From Lolium rigidum (taxonomy: Eukaryota > Streptophyta > Magnoliopsida > Poales > Poaceae): 64,000 nucleotides of DNA. The notes beneath the pieces were generated by a model, which saw nothing but the letters and a program-made list of their open reading frames with translations, did no database searches and was not told the origin of the DNA. The stretch lies in assembly GCF_022539505.1 (NCBI RefSeq), contig NC_061514.1:221177837-221241836 (forward strand), written 5' to 3'. The position numbers and the translations under genes were made by a program. Position 1 is the first letter of the stretch, and the number at the start of each line of letters is the position of its first letter. Below, piece by piece: positions 46,581 to 58,338 of the stretch.

Positions 46581-47125
46581 TTTCACGGGCTTGCATGGAA
46601 AATTTTCCGAGGCGGAGCTTCCGAAGATGTCCTAGGGTGTGAGCACCAACGACATCTTCGAGAAGCTCCACCACAGGAGATTTTCCAACCCTTTCGCCAA
46701 AGCTGTTACAGGAGATCGAGGCTTTCGCGGGCTTGCAGGGAAATTTTTCTGAGGCGAAGCTTTCGAAGATGTCCTAGGGTGTGAGCACCAACGACATCTT
46801 CGAGAAGCTCCGCCACGGGAGATTTCCCAACCCTTTCGCCAATGTTGTAATAGGAGATCGAGGCTTTCACGGGCTTGCAGGGAAATTTTTCCGAGGCGGA
46901 GCTTCCAAAGATTTCCTAGGGCGTGAGCACCAACGACATCTTCGAGAAGCTCCGCCACGGGAGATTTCCCAACCCTTTCGCCAACAATGTCACGGGAGAT
47001 CGAGGCTTTCACGGGCTTTCAGGGAAGTTTTTCCGAGGCAGAGCTTTCGAAGATGTCCTAGGGCGTGAGCACCAATGCCATCTTCGAGAAGCTCCGCCAC
47101 GGGAGATTTCCCAAACCATTCCTTC
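46581..47125 (+). repeat. 142-bp tandem repeat, about 3.8 units, each with a long hairpin
   Basis: TTTCACGGGC (or close) begins units at 46581, 46723, 46865 and 47007, exactly 142 bases apart. Each unit contains GGCGGAGCTTC..GAAGATGTC and its inverted partner GACATCTTCGAGAAGCTCCGCC around a 19-base loop. Unit 3 has a decayed left arm (AAAGATTTC). They probably form the 3' subterminal region of the CACTA element. Confidence 0.92.
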
Positions 47126-47247
47126 TAGGTTGGCTTTGTTAAGCTCCTTTCCATGGCGAGTATCGACGCTCCTTTTATATGCACGGCACCGCTTCTCCTT
47201 CGTCTAGTTCCTCCGACAGGGCATCGTGCGCTACATACCTTACCTCA
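47126..47247. other. Spacer after the CACTA repeats
   Basis: About 120 bases without recognisable feature. TTTTATATGC at 47174-47183 is TATA-like but has no associated gene. Confidence 0.5.
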
Positions 47248-47946
47248 TGATGTCCCACAAGTATAGGGGATCGTGTGTAGCCTTTTCGTTAATTAAGAGT
47301 GTCGAATCCAACGAGGAGCTAAAGGTAGGATAAACATTCTCTCAAGTTCTATCAACCACTGATACAACTCTACGCACACTAAGCGTTTGCAATATCTAGG
47401 AAATAAAACTAGAGCGATAACGGGTATGAGAGGTGACTTTGCGGAACAATAAAATACACGGAATAAATGTTAGTGCTGCAGCAATAAAACAAACTAAACT
47501 AACAGTACCATGAGTGTGGAAAGGCGGTGGTAATAGTGGTGGCTTTGTCCAAGATCAATTAGTGAAGATCTTGGGTTCAATGTCTTCGATGCAGCTTTCT
47601 ATGTAGGAGAGGCTAAATATACATGCTCTCCCTCCGGGATTACAAGTACTATATGATTAGCTTGCTAGCAAACATCCGTAAATACTAGCAAGCATTAAGG
47701 TTTCCCCAACCATAGCCTTAAGTAAATGGTCCTCTTACTCCCATACATACAACTATCCGGTTCGCGTCCTTAGGTTTCTGTCACTCCGGCGAACTTCCCC
47801 TTCTAGTATACAAGTACTACCAACCCTATGGTGCTTGATCCATGCACGCACAAATATAATGGGCAACAAGGACGGTAACATATCAACATACAACTCTAAT
47901 GAACCAAAGAGAAACAACCAATCAATCAAAGAACAAATAAACTATG
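47248..47946 (-). mobile_element. Element J, Athila-like LTR fragment
   Basis: TGATGTCCCACAAGTATAGG at the left edge is, on the minus strand, the LTR end type I know from Triticeae Athila-like Gypsy families, followed by the familiar GTGTCGAATCCAACGAGGAG stretch. It is cut after about 700 bases by K. There is no primer-binding site on the left, so it is a 3' or solo LTR. No coding. Confidence 0.65.
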
Positions 47947-50900
47947 TGTAATGTCCCAGGTTTAGAGACGATCGAGGGGTAGATTTTAGAAAGGGATGTG
48001 CATTGCATTGTAATTTACGGGGAAATTTCGCGCTTTTAAAACAAAACTGCATTGAAGGGGGACAGGTTTCTCTCTCGACACCTTACAGGGTTAGGGTTTC
48101 GAGAGTGCGACAAACTTGCTCTTATCTAACTAAACTAGGGTTTTGAGAAGAGAGGGGAGAGTTTGCATCACAACTTAAGTTGCATGATTGAATTCAAACC
48201 TAAGTTGAATTTGAATTTCAAATTCAAACATCAAATAAATATCTCATAAATTCAATTGTGAGGAAATTCATTAAGTAAATTATAAATAATAAACAATATG
48301 AACAATTAAAATAAAGTAAAGCTCATTAGAGAAAACTTTGAGCTTTATGGATAATCACATACATAATACATTGTCTCTACAATATTCAGAATTGAATTAT
48401 TGAATTACAACACATTACAAGAATTAAAGAAATAGAAGAAATAAAAGGAAAATTACAAGTTATCTAAATATCCTAAATACTACAAGATCATCTTCACTTG
48501 ATCTTGGATTTGATGACCTCCATATTCATCTTGCTCAATTGTTGATTCCTGCACATAATCACAACAAATAAAAGTTATGCCAAGTGGCATAGCCACTTGG
48601 CAGGTTAGAAATCAAATGAAAATATGAAATAGGCAGATAGGACCAAGGTGGCCGAGCTGATCCATGCCACAGTCAAGCTCCAGGTCCAAGTGCACAGCAC
48701 CTGTCTACACACACACACAGCCTGCTCACAGGGCTGTGTGCATGCAGCACACACACACAGTGAGTCACCCAAAGGGAAAGGTGGAGCTGTCGACCAGGGA
48801 TGCAATGGCTGGCCATATAAAGGCTTTTCACAGCCAAAACCCTAGTCACTTGTTTCAGCCATCGACAGGCAGCAGTGGTAAGTCACCAAGAACAACAAAT
48901 ATAGCTCAAGAACACCAAGAACAGATGAACAGCTAAAGCTGTTTCATCCACTCCACAATCACCAGAAATTAAACCAAGACCACAAGCTTGCTAGGAGGAG
49001 CAGGGCAAGCAAAAGACCAGCACAGAAGCAAACCCTCTACACCAACAATATTTCTAGGAGCTGGAGTGAGGTATACCAATCATGATGAACAAACCAGATG
49101 GTTTTGTTCATAAATAAGCATATGCACCAATCACACATAAGCAAAAGGGTAGATACCCTATGTTTGTGTCATCCTATGGCTAACTAGTCATTTGGTTCAA
49201 GCAAACTTAGAGAACAGCTAGTAGAGATCATCCAGGGAACATTGGTTGTGTCTACACATGGACACAACCAGAGAAATCCAACATGGATTCAAAACCCTGG
49301 CCAGATACTAGGCTCACTTGACAACCAGAGCTAGCTAAGCCATCAGACATGATAGACTATCATGTGTCTATCTAGATTCTCAACATCAAAAGCATCTGGC
49401 AAACAGAAATGGTAAGGCCAGTAAGCAACCATCCACCACAGCCAGTTCCTGAGAAGTGGGAGCTACCATGACAGCACCAAGTGGCTTTCAAGGCTACCTC
49501 AAACCACAGCCAACATTCCCAGCACTTATATCATTACCCATAGGGGTTCAAATGAAGCTAGGGTTCCCAATAAATGATTGGCATCCCTCTAGCTTTACCA
49601 AATCCACTCATATGATCATCACTGCAGAGCAGTTCACGTCATTTATCTACTTAATGAATCAAAGCTACACAGATAAATGAAACAGAGAAGTAAGCTATGC
49701 ACCAGGCCATGCAGATGATCCAATGGATCATTGCGGACGATAGCGTGGGCTTGAGCAAACACCAAGGAATACAAACACAAGCCGAGTGTGTTACACCGAC
49801 ATCGGGAGAGCATCGACTAGACACAAGAATGAAACAAGCAGCCATTCACCAAGCAACCGATGATCATAAGATCATCGGGACTTGACCAAGCATGCTAGAA
49901 CCAAGCCTAGCATCAACACCTTAACCATATAAATTAAATGGTCTCAGAACAGGAACAATGGCATAGCAGACAATCAAATATATGACATATAATTGAATGC
50001 AGTAACACATCATCAAGGGAGGGTGTTGTCTAGACCACAAGCATGCTCAAGGGAGCATGTCCATGAACTATAGCACACTGAAGAGCACCCAGGTGCACTG
50101 GTTCTTGCAAATTAGCAAGAATTGCACACTGCAATCAAACCAGAGCAGTATATATGAACACATTTGATGTCAGGCAAGCATAGAAATAAGAACTGAGGCA
50201 CAGGGAAGAAATCTTGCAAGTAAAGCAAGCTTACACAGGCACATAGCTTAGCAATCTTGCGCAGCAGCACAAGCAGCACATCAGCATAAGCAACACAGCA
50301 GTAGCACACGCATAGCGCAGCAGCATAGCACAGCAGGAGCAGGCAAATATGGCGCAGCAGAAGAATACAACAGCTCTTGCGCAGGCAAGCACAGCACAGC
50401 AGCAGGACTAGAGGAGGAAGAAGGTCAGGCACAGGAGGGGAGCAGGAAAGGAGGCGCACTTACCCGGGGAGTCGAGGAGAACAGCGCAGCCATGGAGGCC
50501 ACGGCGGCACACACCGGAGCGCGGCGGCGCCAGGCCAAGCCAGGCCATGGCAGCACCACAGCACCACGGCCATGCACAGCAACACCGCAGCATCAGGGGC
50601 GTCGGCAGGCGGCGCATCGCCATGAATCCTTGCGGCCAGGGTTGCAGACGAGTTGGGGCCGCATGGTGGCGTGGATGAACTCCAGATCGACGCGGACCAC
50701 CGTGTCCGCGTTGAAGGGCGGATCAGATCCACCTGATCTCGCCGGCGGCGGCCTGAGTTGGCCGGAGAAATTCCGAGAAGGGGGCGGCGACGAGGAATCG
50801 CCAGAGAGGAGAAGGGGATTAGGGTTAGGTCGAGCGGCGCGGGGAGAGGGAGTGAGCAAGCGACCGCTCGGGTCGGTTGGACCCGAGCTGGTTTAGCCCA

Positions 50901-51003
50901 ACCCACCGGGCCACCCCGACGAGTGGGCCCGGGGGCAATATAGACATTTCACAATTTCATTTAAAACAAGAAACTTTGAAATTAAATAGAAAATTGATAA
51001 GAG
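47947..51003. mobile_element. Element K, LTR-like sequence, orientation uncertain
   Basis: Opens TGTAATGTCCCAGG at 47947, similar in kind to the LTR edges of A, B and L. It runs into the assembly gap, so the other edge is unknown. A plus-strand TATA box lies at 48816-48821. At 50460-50900 a GC-rich stretch looks like a minus-strand leader (CT-rich, with a GGGTAAGTGC donor-like site near 50460), as found in other LTRs here. Open frames at 50377-50906 on both strands give Ala/Arg/Pro-rich products without homology. No gag or pol sequence was seen in 3 kb. Confidence 0.5.
48816..48821 (+). promoter_or_regulatory. TATA box within K
   Basis: TATAAA in GGCCATATAAAGGC, followed 30 bases later by AACCCTAGTCACTTG, a plausible transcription start and leader. 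Confidence 0.45.
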
Positions 51004-51103
51004 NNNNNNNNNNNNNNNNNNNNNNNNNNNNNNNNNNNNNNNNNNNNNNNNNNNNNNNNNNNNNNNNNNNNNNNNNNNNNNNNNNNNNNNNNNNNNNNNN
51101 NNN
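51004..51103. other. Assembly gap of 100 N
   Basis: Exactly 100 N, the conventional placeholder for unknown length. The sequences on either side (LTR-like K and Athila-like gag N) need not be neighbours in the genome. Confidence 0.98.
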
Positions 51104-52664
51104 AAATTAAATGATGAATATATGAGGGAAGCCAAGAAATCTCTTAAGGAGAAAGGTATTAAATTTGAGGATGTGAAGAATTTACCTCCCATAGAAGATT
51201 TATGTAAGATAACTCCCCTCCATCCATGATTGAGGTACATTCTCTTCAACGCTTTAGTAGGGAAGATATTCCGTACTCAAAACCTCCCGATCAATGTTTA
51301 GATGAGTTTGATAATTATATTGTTAAGCAAGATAATTTTAATATGAGAGTAGAGAATCATTTAATGGAAAATTCTCAAGCTATTAGTGAATTGCATAGTA
51401 TTATGGAGAGAACCTCCAATGATGTTAAGATGCTTGTTAAACATTTTCATATGGTTCAAACTCAAATTGATCAACTCACTAAAGTGCAAAATGACTTGTT
51501 AAAAAATAGTTCTAAAGAAAAACATGCTTATGAAGTAACAACTAGAGGCGGTGTATCTACCCAGGATCCTCTATATCCTGAGGGGCATCCCAAAAGAGTT
51601 GAACAAGGTTCTCAACGAACTGAAACTAGTGCTCCTTCTAAGAAAAAGAAAAAGAAACATAAAACTGTTGTAGAATCCTTTGAGCCTATTAATGATCCTA
51701 CTAGTATTTTTATTTATGATGCTGAAACTAAAAGTGGTAATGAACATGATAAAGATAATGATAAGAATGATGCTTCTGATAAAGAAGAAGTTGAAGATGA
51801 ATCTGAAAAGCATGCTAAAAATAAAAAGTATACTAAAGAAGATTTTATTGCTAAGAAACATGGTAATGAACGGGAACCTTGGGTTCAAAAGCAAATGCCT
51901 TTTCCTGCTAAGAAACTAAAATCAAAGGAAGAAGAACACTATAATAAATTTTGTGATTGGATGAAACCTTTATTCCCGCAAATCCCTTTGACTGATGCTA
52001 TTAAATTGCCTCCTTATTCAAAGTATATGAAAGATATTGTCTCTAACAAAAGGAAAATTCCTAATGAGGAGATTTCCACTATGCTTGCTAATTACTCTTT
52101 CAATGGCAAAGTTCCAAAGAAGCTGGGCAACCCAGGTATACCAACTATTCCTTGTTCCATTAAGAATAATTATGTTAGAACTGCTCTATGTGATTTGGGA
52201 GCAGGTGTTAGTGTTATGCCTTTTTCTCTTTATAAGAGACTTTATTTAGATAAGTTGATACCAACTGATATATCTTTGCAAATGGATGATAAAACTACTG
52301 CTATTCCTGTTGATATATGTGAGGATGTTCCTGTTCAAGTTACTAATAATTGCTTAATATTAACTGATTTTGTTGTGTTGGAAATGCCTGAAGATGATAA
52401 TATGTCTATTATTCTTGGGAGACCTTTTCTTAACACAGCAGGGGCTGTTATTGATTGCAATAAATGAAAAGTTACTTTCAATGTCGATGACAAGGAGCAT
52501 ACTGTTTATTTTCCCAAGAGGATTGATAAAGTATGTGGAGTTAATACAATTTATAATGTGAGAACTATCAAAGTGGGAACTATTGATTGTCCTATATATG
52601 AGCCTAAGCAAGGATATCAAAGTATTATGATTGGATCCATATCAATTCAATACAAGGTAACATG
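51104..52664 (+). pseudogene. Element N Athila-like gag-protease (partial)
   Basis: It enters from the gap in frame as LNDEYMREAKKSLKEKGIKF, shifts by one base near 51220 (CCATCCATGATT), then stays open from 51226 (413 residues). Contents: a gag C-terminal coiled-coil stretch (VENHLMENSQAISELHSIME), a Lys-rich linker (SKKKKKKHK) and long Asp/Glu/Lys-rich region (51720-51830), then an Athila-type retropepsin-like domain: KYMKDIVSNKRKIPNEEIST, TALCDLGAGVSVMPFSLYKR and MSIILGRPFLNTAGAVIDC (52010-52450). The catalytic triad position reads D-L-G. A TGA at 52465 is followed in the same frame by KVTFNVDDKEHTVYFPKRID to a TGA at 52662. No reverse transcriptase follows, so the element is non-autonomous. 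Confidence 0.85.
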
Positions 52665-54299
52665 ATTGATTTGAGGTTTATTTCTTCTTATGTCATGTAA
52701 GATTTATTTGGTAGCAAGACTTGATCAACCTTGTTAACAAGTACATTTTATATGCATGGAAGAGCTAAGCAACATTTCTTTCTTCTCCACTTGTTTTACT
52801 TGCTGTAGCACTACTTGTTTTGCAAATTGCTTTAGTTGTTTAGAAGTTTGAACCAAGTGCCACCTCATGGGCACCGTGGGGTTGATCTCCACTTAGGCCA
52901 AAAGCCTAAGCTTGGGGGGAGGTATACCTAGGCATCACTCATTCATTGCATATTACAATTGCTGGATACTTGTACATACTTGTTTAGCTTCTTAAAGTGG
53001 TTTTCTAATAAGAGGGAGATGATATTTGGGGAAGTGCTGATTGAAAACAGATTCTGGACTGATACCAAAAAAAATATCAAAAACAGCCAGAACGTTATTT
53101 TGAGAAGCCATTTTTTGTGCACGTTCCCCAGGTTGTTATCTAACTTTCATTAGTTGAACACTTTTCGAGCTGAGCAGCGGAAGAATTTCTTAAAAATAGA
53201 TTACTGTACTGCTGTCAAGTTTGACGAATTTCTGCTGCTTTGTGTTTATGTGACTCTTTTAGTTTTCATCTTCTTGTTTTTGCTTTGTTTCTTTCCTAAA
53301 ACACAAAAAGACCAAAAATATTTATGTTGTTTCCCTTTATCATTTGTTTATTTTGGTTTATTGTTCTTAGAGGCCTCTTGTTCTTATGTTGCTTTATTTG
53401 CTATCGTTGGTTTGCTATAAGAAAATCCAAAAAGATTTTGCTTTCTTTGCTTGTTTCCTTTTGTTCTTGTTTCCAATTCGAAAACACCAAAAATATTTGT
53501 TGTTCTTCTTTAGTTTTGTAAAGTTCATTATGGAGTTCAGTGGTCTTTGGTGGTTGGAGCTTGGCTTTCATTTCATAGTATTCAAGCTACACAAGTGAAA
53601 GGCAATAATGACGATCTACGACAATTCGACTGTGGTGAGAGGCTGGTATGAACTCTATTTGTTTTCATTTTTGTACATATACTCATACATGTGAGCATCC
53701 TTAGTTGGTTCATGTGAGGTATATGTCATTTAAGAAAGTCTAGTAGTTCATGATCTCTCATGTTTAGCTCCAATTTATTAATATGAGTAGCATGTCATAA
53801 ATATTTGCTTGCATTGTTTTATTCATAGATAGGTATGACATTGTGGTATCCTCCTCTGAATAATTCACTTAAATCGACTTGGCACATGCTCACGCATGCA
53901 TATGACTGAACAAAATTCAATTAAGCCTCGATGATTTACTTTGCTTCAGAGTTCTTGTATCACTTTTATGCCTCCGTTAATTTATTTTGCCGCAAGCATG
54001 ATTATGATAGTTACTGCTCTCTTGATTGTCGCTTCCCAGTCTATTGCTAGCCTTCACTTGTACTGAGCGGGAACACTGCTCGTGCTTCCAAACCCCCGAA
54101 AACCAAGTTATTCCGAGTGTCCACCATAAATACCTATGCATGGCATTTCAAACCATTCCAAGTAAATTCTCATGTGCTACCTTTGAACCTTCAAAATGCT
54201 TCTCAATTTGTGTCGATGTTTTATAGCTCATGAGGAAGTATGTGGTGTTTATCTTTCAATCTTGTCATTTACTCCTGACAGACTTTCATAATGGACTAG
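52665..54299 (+). mobile_element. Element N, 3' interior (non-coding)
   Basis: AT-rich sequence with features of Athila-like 3' interiors: GCCTAAGCTTGGGGGGAGG at 52904-52922 and CCGAAAACCAAGTTATTCCG near 54096-54116. Short hydrophobic open frames (53154-53598) are products of T-rich DNA. It is cut by L at 54300 before its LTR is reached. Confidence 0.7.
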
Positions 54300-57200
54300 T
54301 GTAACATTCCAAAATCCGTGCATTTTCAAATTCATGCATTGCATCATTGCATCATGCCAAAGTTTCAGTTTTAAAAGAGTTTTTATTCTTTTCATGCACA
54401 AAATCAATTTCTATACCAAGTTTTGCTAATTGTCTATTTGTTCAAACTTATAAAGTATATACGTATGTGTGTCTTGTTGGACTGGAACGGTGCTCCATAA
54501 TGTCCAAATACTGTACTAGGATTTTACAAAAAGAATCGTATTTATTTGCGTCAGTTCACATACCTAAAACTAAATCAGTTTTTAAACTAAAGAGAAAAGG
54601 AATAAAAAAAAAGTCACCGGCCAGGCAACTCCAACGAGTTTGCCCAGCCTGGCAACATGCACGCGAGCATGCGTGCGTGAGGCATCGCCGCGTACGGCCG
54701 TGCTGGCCAGCACAGCAGGCACGCACATGCCGAGCCGCGTCCGCCCCGCGTTGCCTTCACTTTGTTTTTTTTTTTCGCTGACACGTGGGACCCATGGTCA
54801 TCTCCAACCTCCAGCCAGGAAATCTGCTCGCGTACGAGTTCGTTACTGGCCCGATTTTCTCTCCGATTTCTTTGCCGTTTTCTCTCAGATCTCTGCCTCC
54901 TTTTGCACGAAACTTTGCCTATATATACCCCATATTCCTCTTAATATTTTGACGCCAAAAGCCCCAATTTTTGCGCCGCTAGGCTGCGGAAATTTCTCGC
55001 CGGAGATCCGATCTACAACCACCATTGTTGGAGCTCGGAGGTTGATGTCGCCGACGAATCCGACCACCCCTGCCCCTCCTTTTTGTTCTAAGCTCTTCCC
55101 CTCTCAGTACAACGTCTTCCTCCCACTTTTTCCCCATCTACAGAGCACTAGGACGCCGGTAATTCGTCGCCGGAGTTCCCATCGCCGGAGCTCCATTCGC
55201 CCGTAGCTGCCACCCGAGAGAGAGGAACACGACGGGAAAGACACCAATGTTACCGTTGTTATCCGCTGCATCTCGTCGTCCACTTCGCCGCCGCCAAGAA
55301 CCGTCGGAACCGTCGCCAAGTTCATCGTCCGAGCCGCCACCGCCACCGTCATCCATTGGTTCCGGTGAGCTCCCAGATTCAATCTGGGCTACACGTCTTC
55401 GCTTTAATCCGACGACCCACAAGCGTGATCCGCGTGAAGGGGTATCGGACAATCAGATCGCGTCATGTGTCGTTGTTTTAATGTCAAAATAGAAATTTTC
55501 GTACCTAAAAGACACGGGATATGCTAATCTTGTAAAAATCATAACTATAGTTTCGTAACTCGAAAAATTTCATACAATATACCGTTGCAATCATAAAATT
55601 GAGAGGAACACAGCAGTGCTGTTACTTTGTATTTTTCGGAAACTTACAGATTTTCAAATTTAAAACTAGTGTTTATAGTATTTTTGATATATTTTAACCT
55701 TGGTAAATGCTTTTAAATTAATTCCAACGCCAAATGAAAGATAATAAAATTTTCTCTGTAGCAGTATGCCTATTTGGGGTTTTCGAAATTATTTTATGCA
55801 TAAGTTACTGTTTGATTAATCATGCTATTTGAAAACTATTGAATAAATAAATTGTTTTGAAAGTATTTATGAACCAAAATTGTTTTCAGAACATGCTTGC
55901 ATATTTTCATTGTGTAACTTCTCTGTTTGCATTGCTTTGTAATTGATTGTAAATTGTTTGCTTCGTTAGATTGTCCGGAGTGCAACGAGTGCGACTACGG
56001 TGATTGTCTGAACAACAACGAAGGTAAGTGTCACACACCGTTCTGTCCTACTATTTTTCTATGCACTTTGTAGTTATTTTCAGTAGCTATCCATGTGTAG
56101 GATTGTTTTAAATATATATATTGCTATGCTATGAACACCTATTAGAACATCCACATGTTCAACACTTGATTCTTTTGTCGCCATCGTATTGTTGTTTGCT
56201 TAGCAATGCCATCTTAGATGCGTGGATTGGGTTATCATGATAAGTTTAGATGAATAAAAGTATATATTTTGATATAATGAAAACAACCTGAATAATGAAA
56301 CACCTGGGCGGATTGGTAAGACAGGAGCATCTGCACGGTGAACAATGGTGGGGATTGCCGCCCAGGGATCAAAGAGATTGGACAGGTTTCTTGTTTAGTA
56401 GCTTCCGTGTACAGCCGCATGTCATATGGGCTCGGCTTGACTAAGTAAGTTGTAGGAACCCGACCCGACGTGACTAGCAGATGTAGCCGTGTAGGTTGGC
56501 ATGGGTCCGTCCGGATGGCTTGGGGTCCTACTTCTGAAAACGGTCTCGACTTAGTCTTTTCCCGACCATTTGAGCAAATTGAGCATCATGATAAAAGGGG
56601 CTGACTAGGTCATGTGGGTAAAGTGTACAATCCTCTCGAGAGTGTCAAACTAAATACTTAGCCGTGTCCCCGGTTACGGACAACTATGAGCAACTAGGCA
56701 TGTTACCGTTTGGAAGATCTCAGCATTCCAATTTCCTAATAAAACTTGATGGGAAACAATGGGTTTAGGAGCATGCAAAGCTAGACTGGCTTGTGTCTAC
56801 ATGGGTCTATGCTAGCATGTCCATAGATGTTTAGGAGCATATAAAGCCGACTGTCTTACTGCAGCATGGGTTGTGCTAATGTGTTCTTAAACGATGTTTC
56901 TAAAGAAATAAAATGATTTATAAAAGATAGGGAAAATATTGCTTTCCGCAAATGAGCATAAACTCCACATGCCAAATGAGCACGTAGTTGTAGGCGTCAT
57001 TATATATATCCACCAAATAGTGACATTTGCCAATACAATTCTAAATGTATTGACCCTGCGTGGCTGCAACGTTTTATGTTGCAGGTTACTCCGAGGACGA
57101 GGAAGGTATCGATTTTAGGTCGCGAGCTTCCACTCAACATGTTCGCCTGTGGCGTGATGGAGCTCTTTGAATTTATTTGTTTTCCGCTTTGAACTCTGTT

Positions 57201-57376
57201 ATTTGAGCTAGCCATGAGCTATGAAAGTTGTAATAAATATATTATGGATCATACGTTGTAATAAGTGACGCATTTTCTATTCTGTTTATTCATCGAACTG
57301 TGTGTGCTAGCGAATGATCCATGGGACTAGCACTGTATGCACAGAGATCCAATCCTTACCGGGTTGAATTGCTTCA
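54300..57376 (+). mobile_element. Element L, 5' LTR (about 3.08 kb)
   Basis: From TGTAACATTCC to GAATTGCTTCA, followed two bases later by a primer-binding site. TATA box at 54920-54927. A GC-rich leader (54960-55460) with intron-like AT-rich sequence after it repeats the plan of LTRs A and B. It contains the three-hairpin module at 56633-56681. TSD candidate ACTAG at 54295-54299; the partner is off-window. The right edge is inferred from the primer site and is less firm, because TTGCTTCA does not mirror TGTAAC. Confidence 0.75.
54920..54927 (+). promoter_or_regulatory. TATA box of LTR L
   Basis: TATATATA in TTGCCTATATATACCCCAT, 620 bases into the LTR. It marks the likely U3/R boundary shortly after. 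Confidence 0.75.
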
Positions 57377-57378
57377 GA

Positions 57379-57390
57379 TGGTATCAGAGC
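57379..57390 (+). other. Primer-binding site of element L
   Basis: TGGTATCAGAGC, the initiator-methionine tRNA site also used by A. Confidence 0.9.
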
Positions 57391-58338
57391 ATTGTATTGA
57401 CTGTAAGTTCGTGACCTTAGAAAATGGAGTAGATTAGGATGACCATAGGAATTGGAAACCTATTTAAGTTTGTCTTATATCTTCTCGCTCTTCATTTCTC
57501 ATAATTCTATATCTATCATTTTTCTCACTCTTCTCTATTCAAAATAGTAGATGTTCATTACCCACTTTAGTTAACAAGTCAAACCTCTATTGGATTACTT
57601 GTTCGAAAATATGAACATGATGATGAGGATGGTGATGGAATCAAAGGTGGTGCAAACGCTCAAGATGAAGAGGAGAACCCCGGGGAGGTGGTCTACATTA
57701 TTTCCAATGATGAGGAATATCCTAAGGGAGGTTGTGCGACTTGCAATGAACACTCACCTGAAGAAGCGCAATTGTATGAGAGCCTCGAACTCCTCAAGCT
57801 CTTCAAAGTTTAACTAGGATTTGCCGCCATTAGTTCTTCGTTAGGAAATCGGAATTCGTGATAGTTAGGATATTGACCATATCGCCTTGTGATATGGCCA
57901 AGATTTTCTTAGGATCTTTTATTCTTTGATCTTCAAATTGTTAGGAATTTTTCTGAGAATTTATAATATTAAAGGCGTTTTCCATAAAATGTTGAATTGA
58001 ATGAGGTGCATTTTCTAGATGTTGCTGTTTACCACGCGATTTTTCATGCTCTACTGGTAACTCCAAAAATCACGAAAAATTCAAGTTAGGTGCGGAATTC
58101 GTTCCTGTACATGCACAAAAATTGGCAAATTTTTCTGACATATTTAAATGCCTCTATAAAATACGTTTTCACAGTAGTAAAATTCTAGACAGATTCTGTC
58201 TTTGTTATAGGGATGTCTTGTTTGATTGTTGTGTGATATGTTTGGTGTGAATGCTTGCTGCCATGATTGTGATTAGTATGGGTAGTATTTTCCTTGTAGT
58301 TCTATCTATCTAAAACTCATCTATGCTGACCCAAATAG
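57391..58338 (+). mobile_element. Element L, leader between primer-binding site and gag
   Basis: About 950 bases, AT-rich, with a minor open frame at 57590-57817 (methionine-rich start, no homology). Normal for the long 5' leader of grass Gypsy elements. Confidence 0.65.

Larger units (their letters stand above)
42597..47125 (+). mobile_element. CACTA (En/Spm) DNA transposon, right end missing
   Basis: It starts with the terminus CACTAGTAGAAAATAG at 42597, preceded by TAA, a possible 3-base target duplication. The first 250 bases contain alternating inverted GTCCCGG/CCGGGAC words, the usual subterminal repeats. A TATATATA box at 42847-42854 precedes a broken transposase gene. The 3' side ends in 142-bp tandem repeats, and the terminus CTACTAGTG is not found before the next element, so the right end was deleted. 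Confidence 0.85.

Noticed and set aside
46581..47125. Satellite DNA array
   Set aside because: Only about four units and adjacent to a CACTA coding region; subterminal transposon repeat fits better.
50112..50906. Possible host gene with Cys/Leu-rich and Ala/Arg-rich frames in K
   Set aside because: Composition-driven, overlapping in several frames, within LTR-like sequence and next to a donor-like site but no conserved domain.
53154..53598. Hydrophobic short open frames resembling membrane proteins
   Set aside because: T-rich retroelement 3' interior gives Phe/Leu-rich translations in any frame; there are no start context, length or homology.
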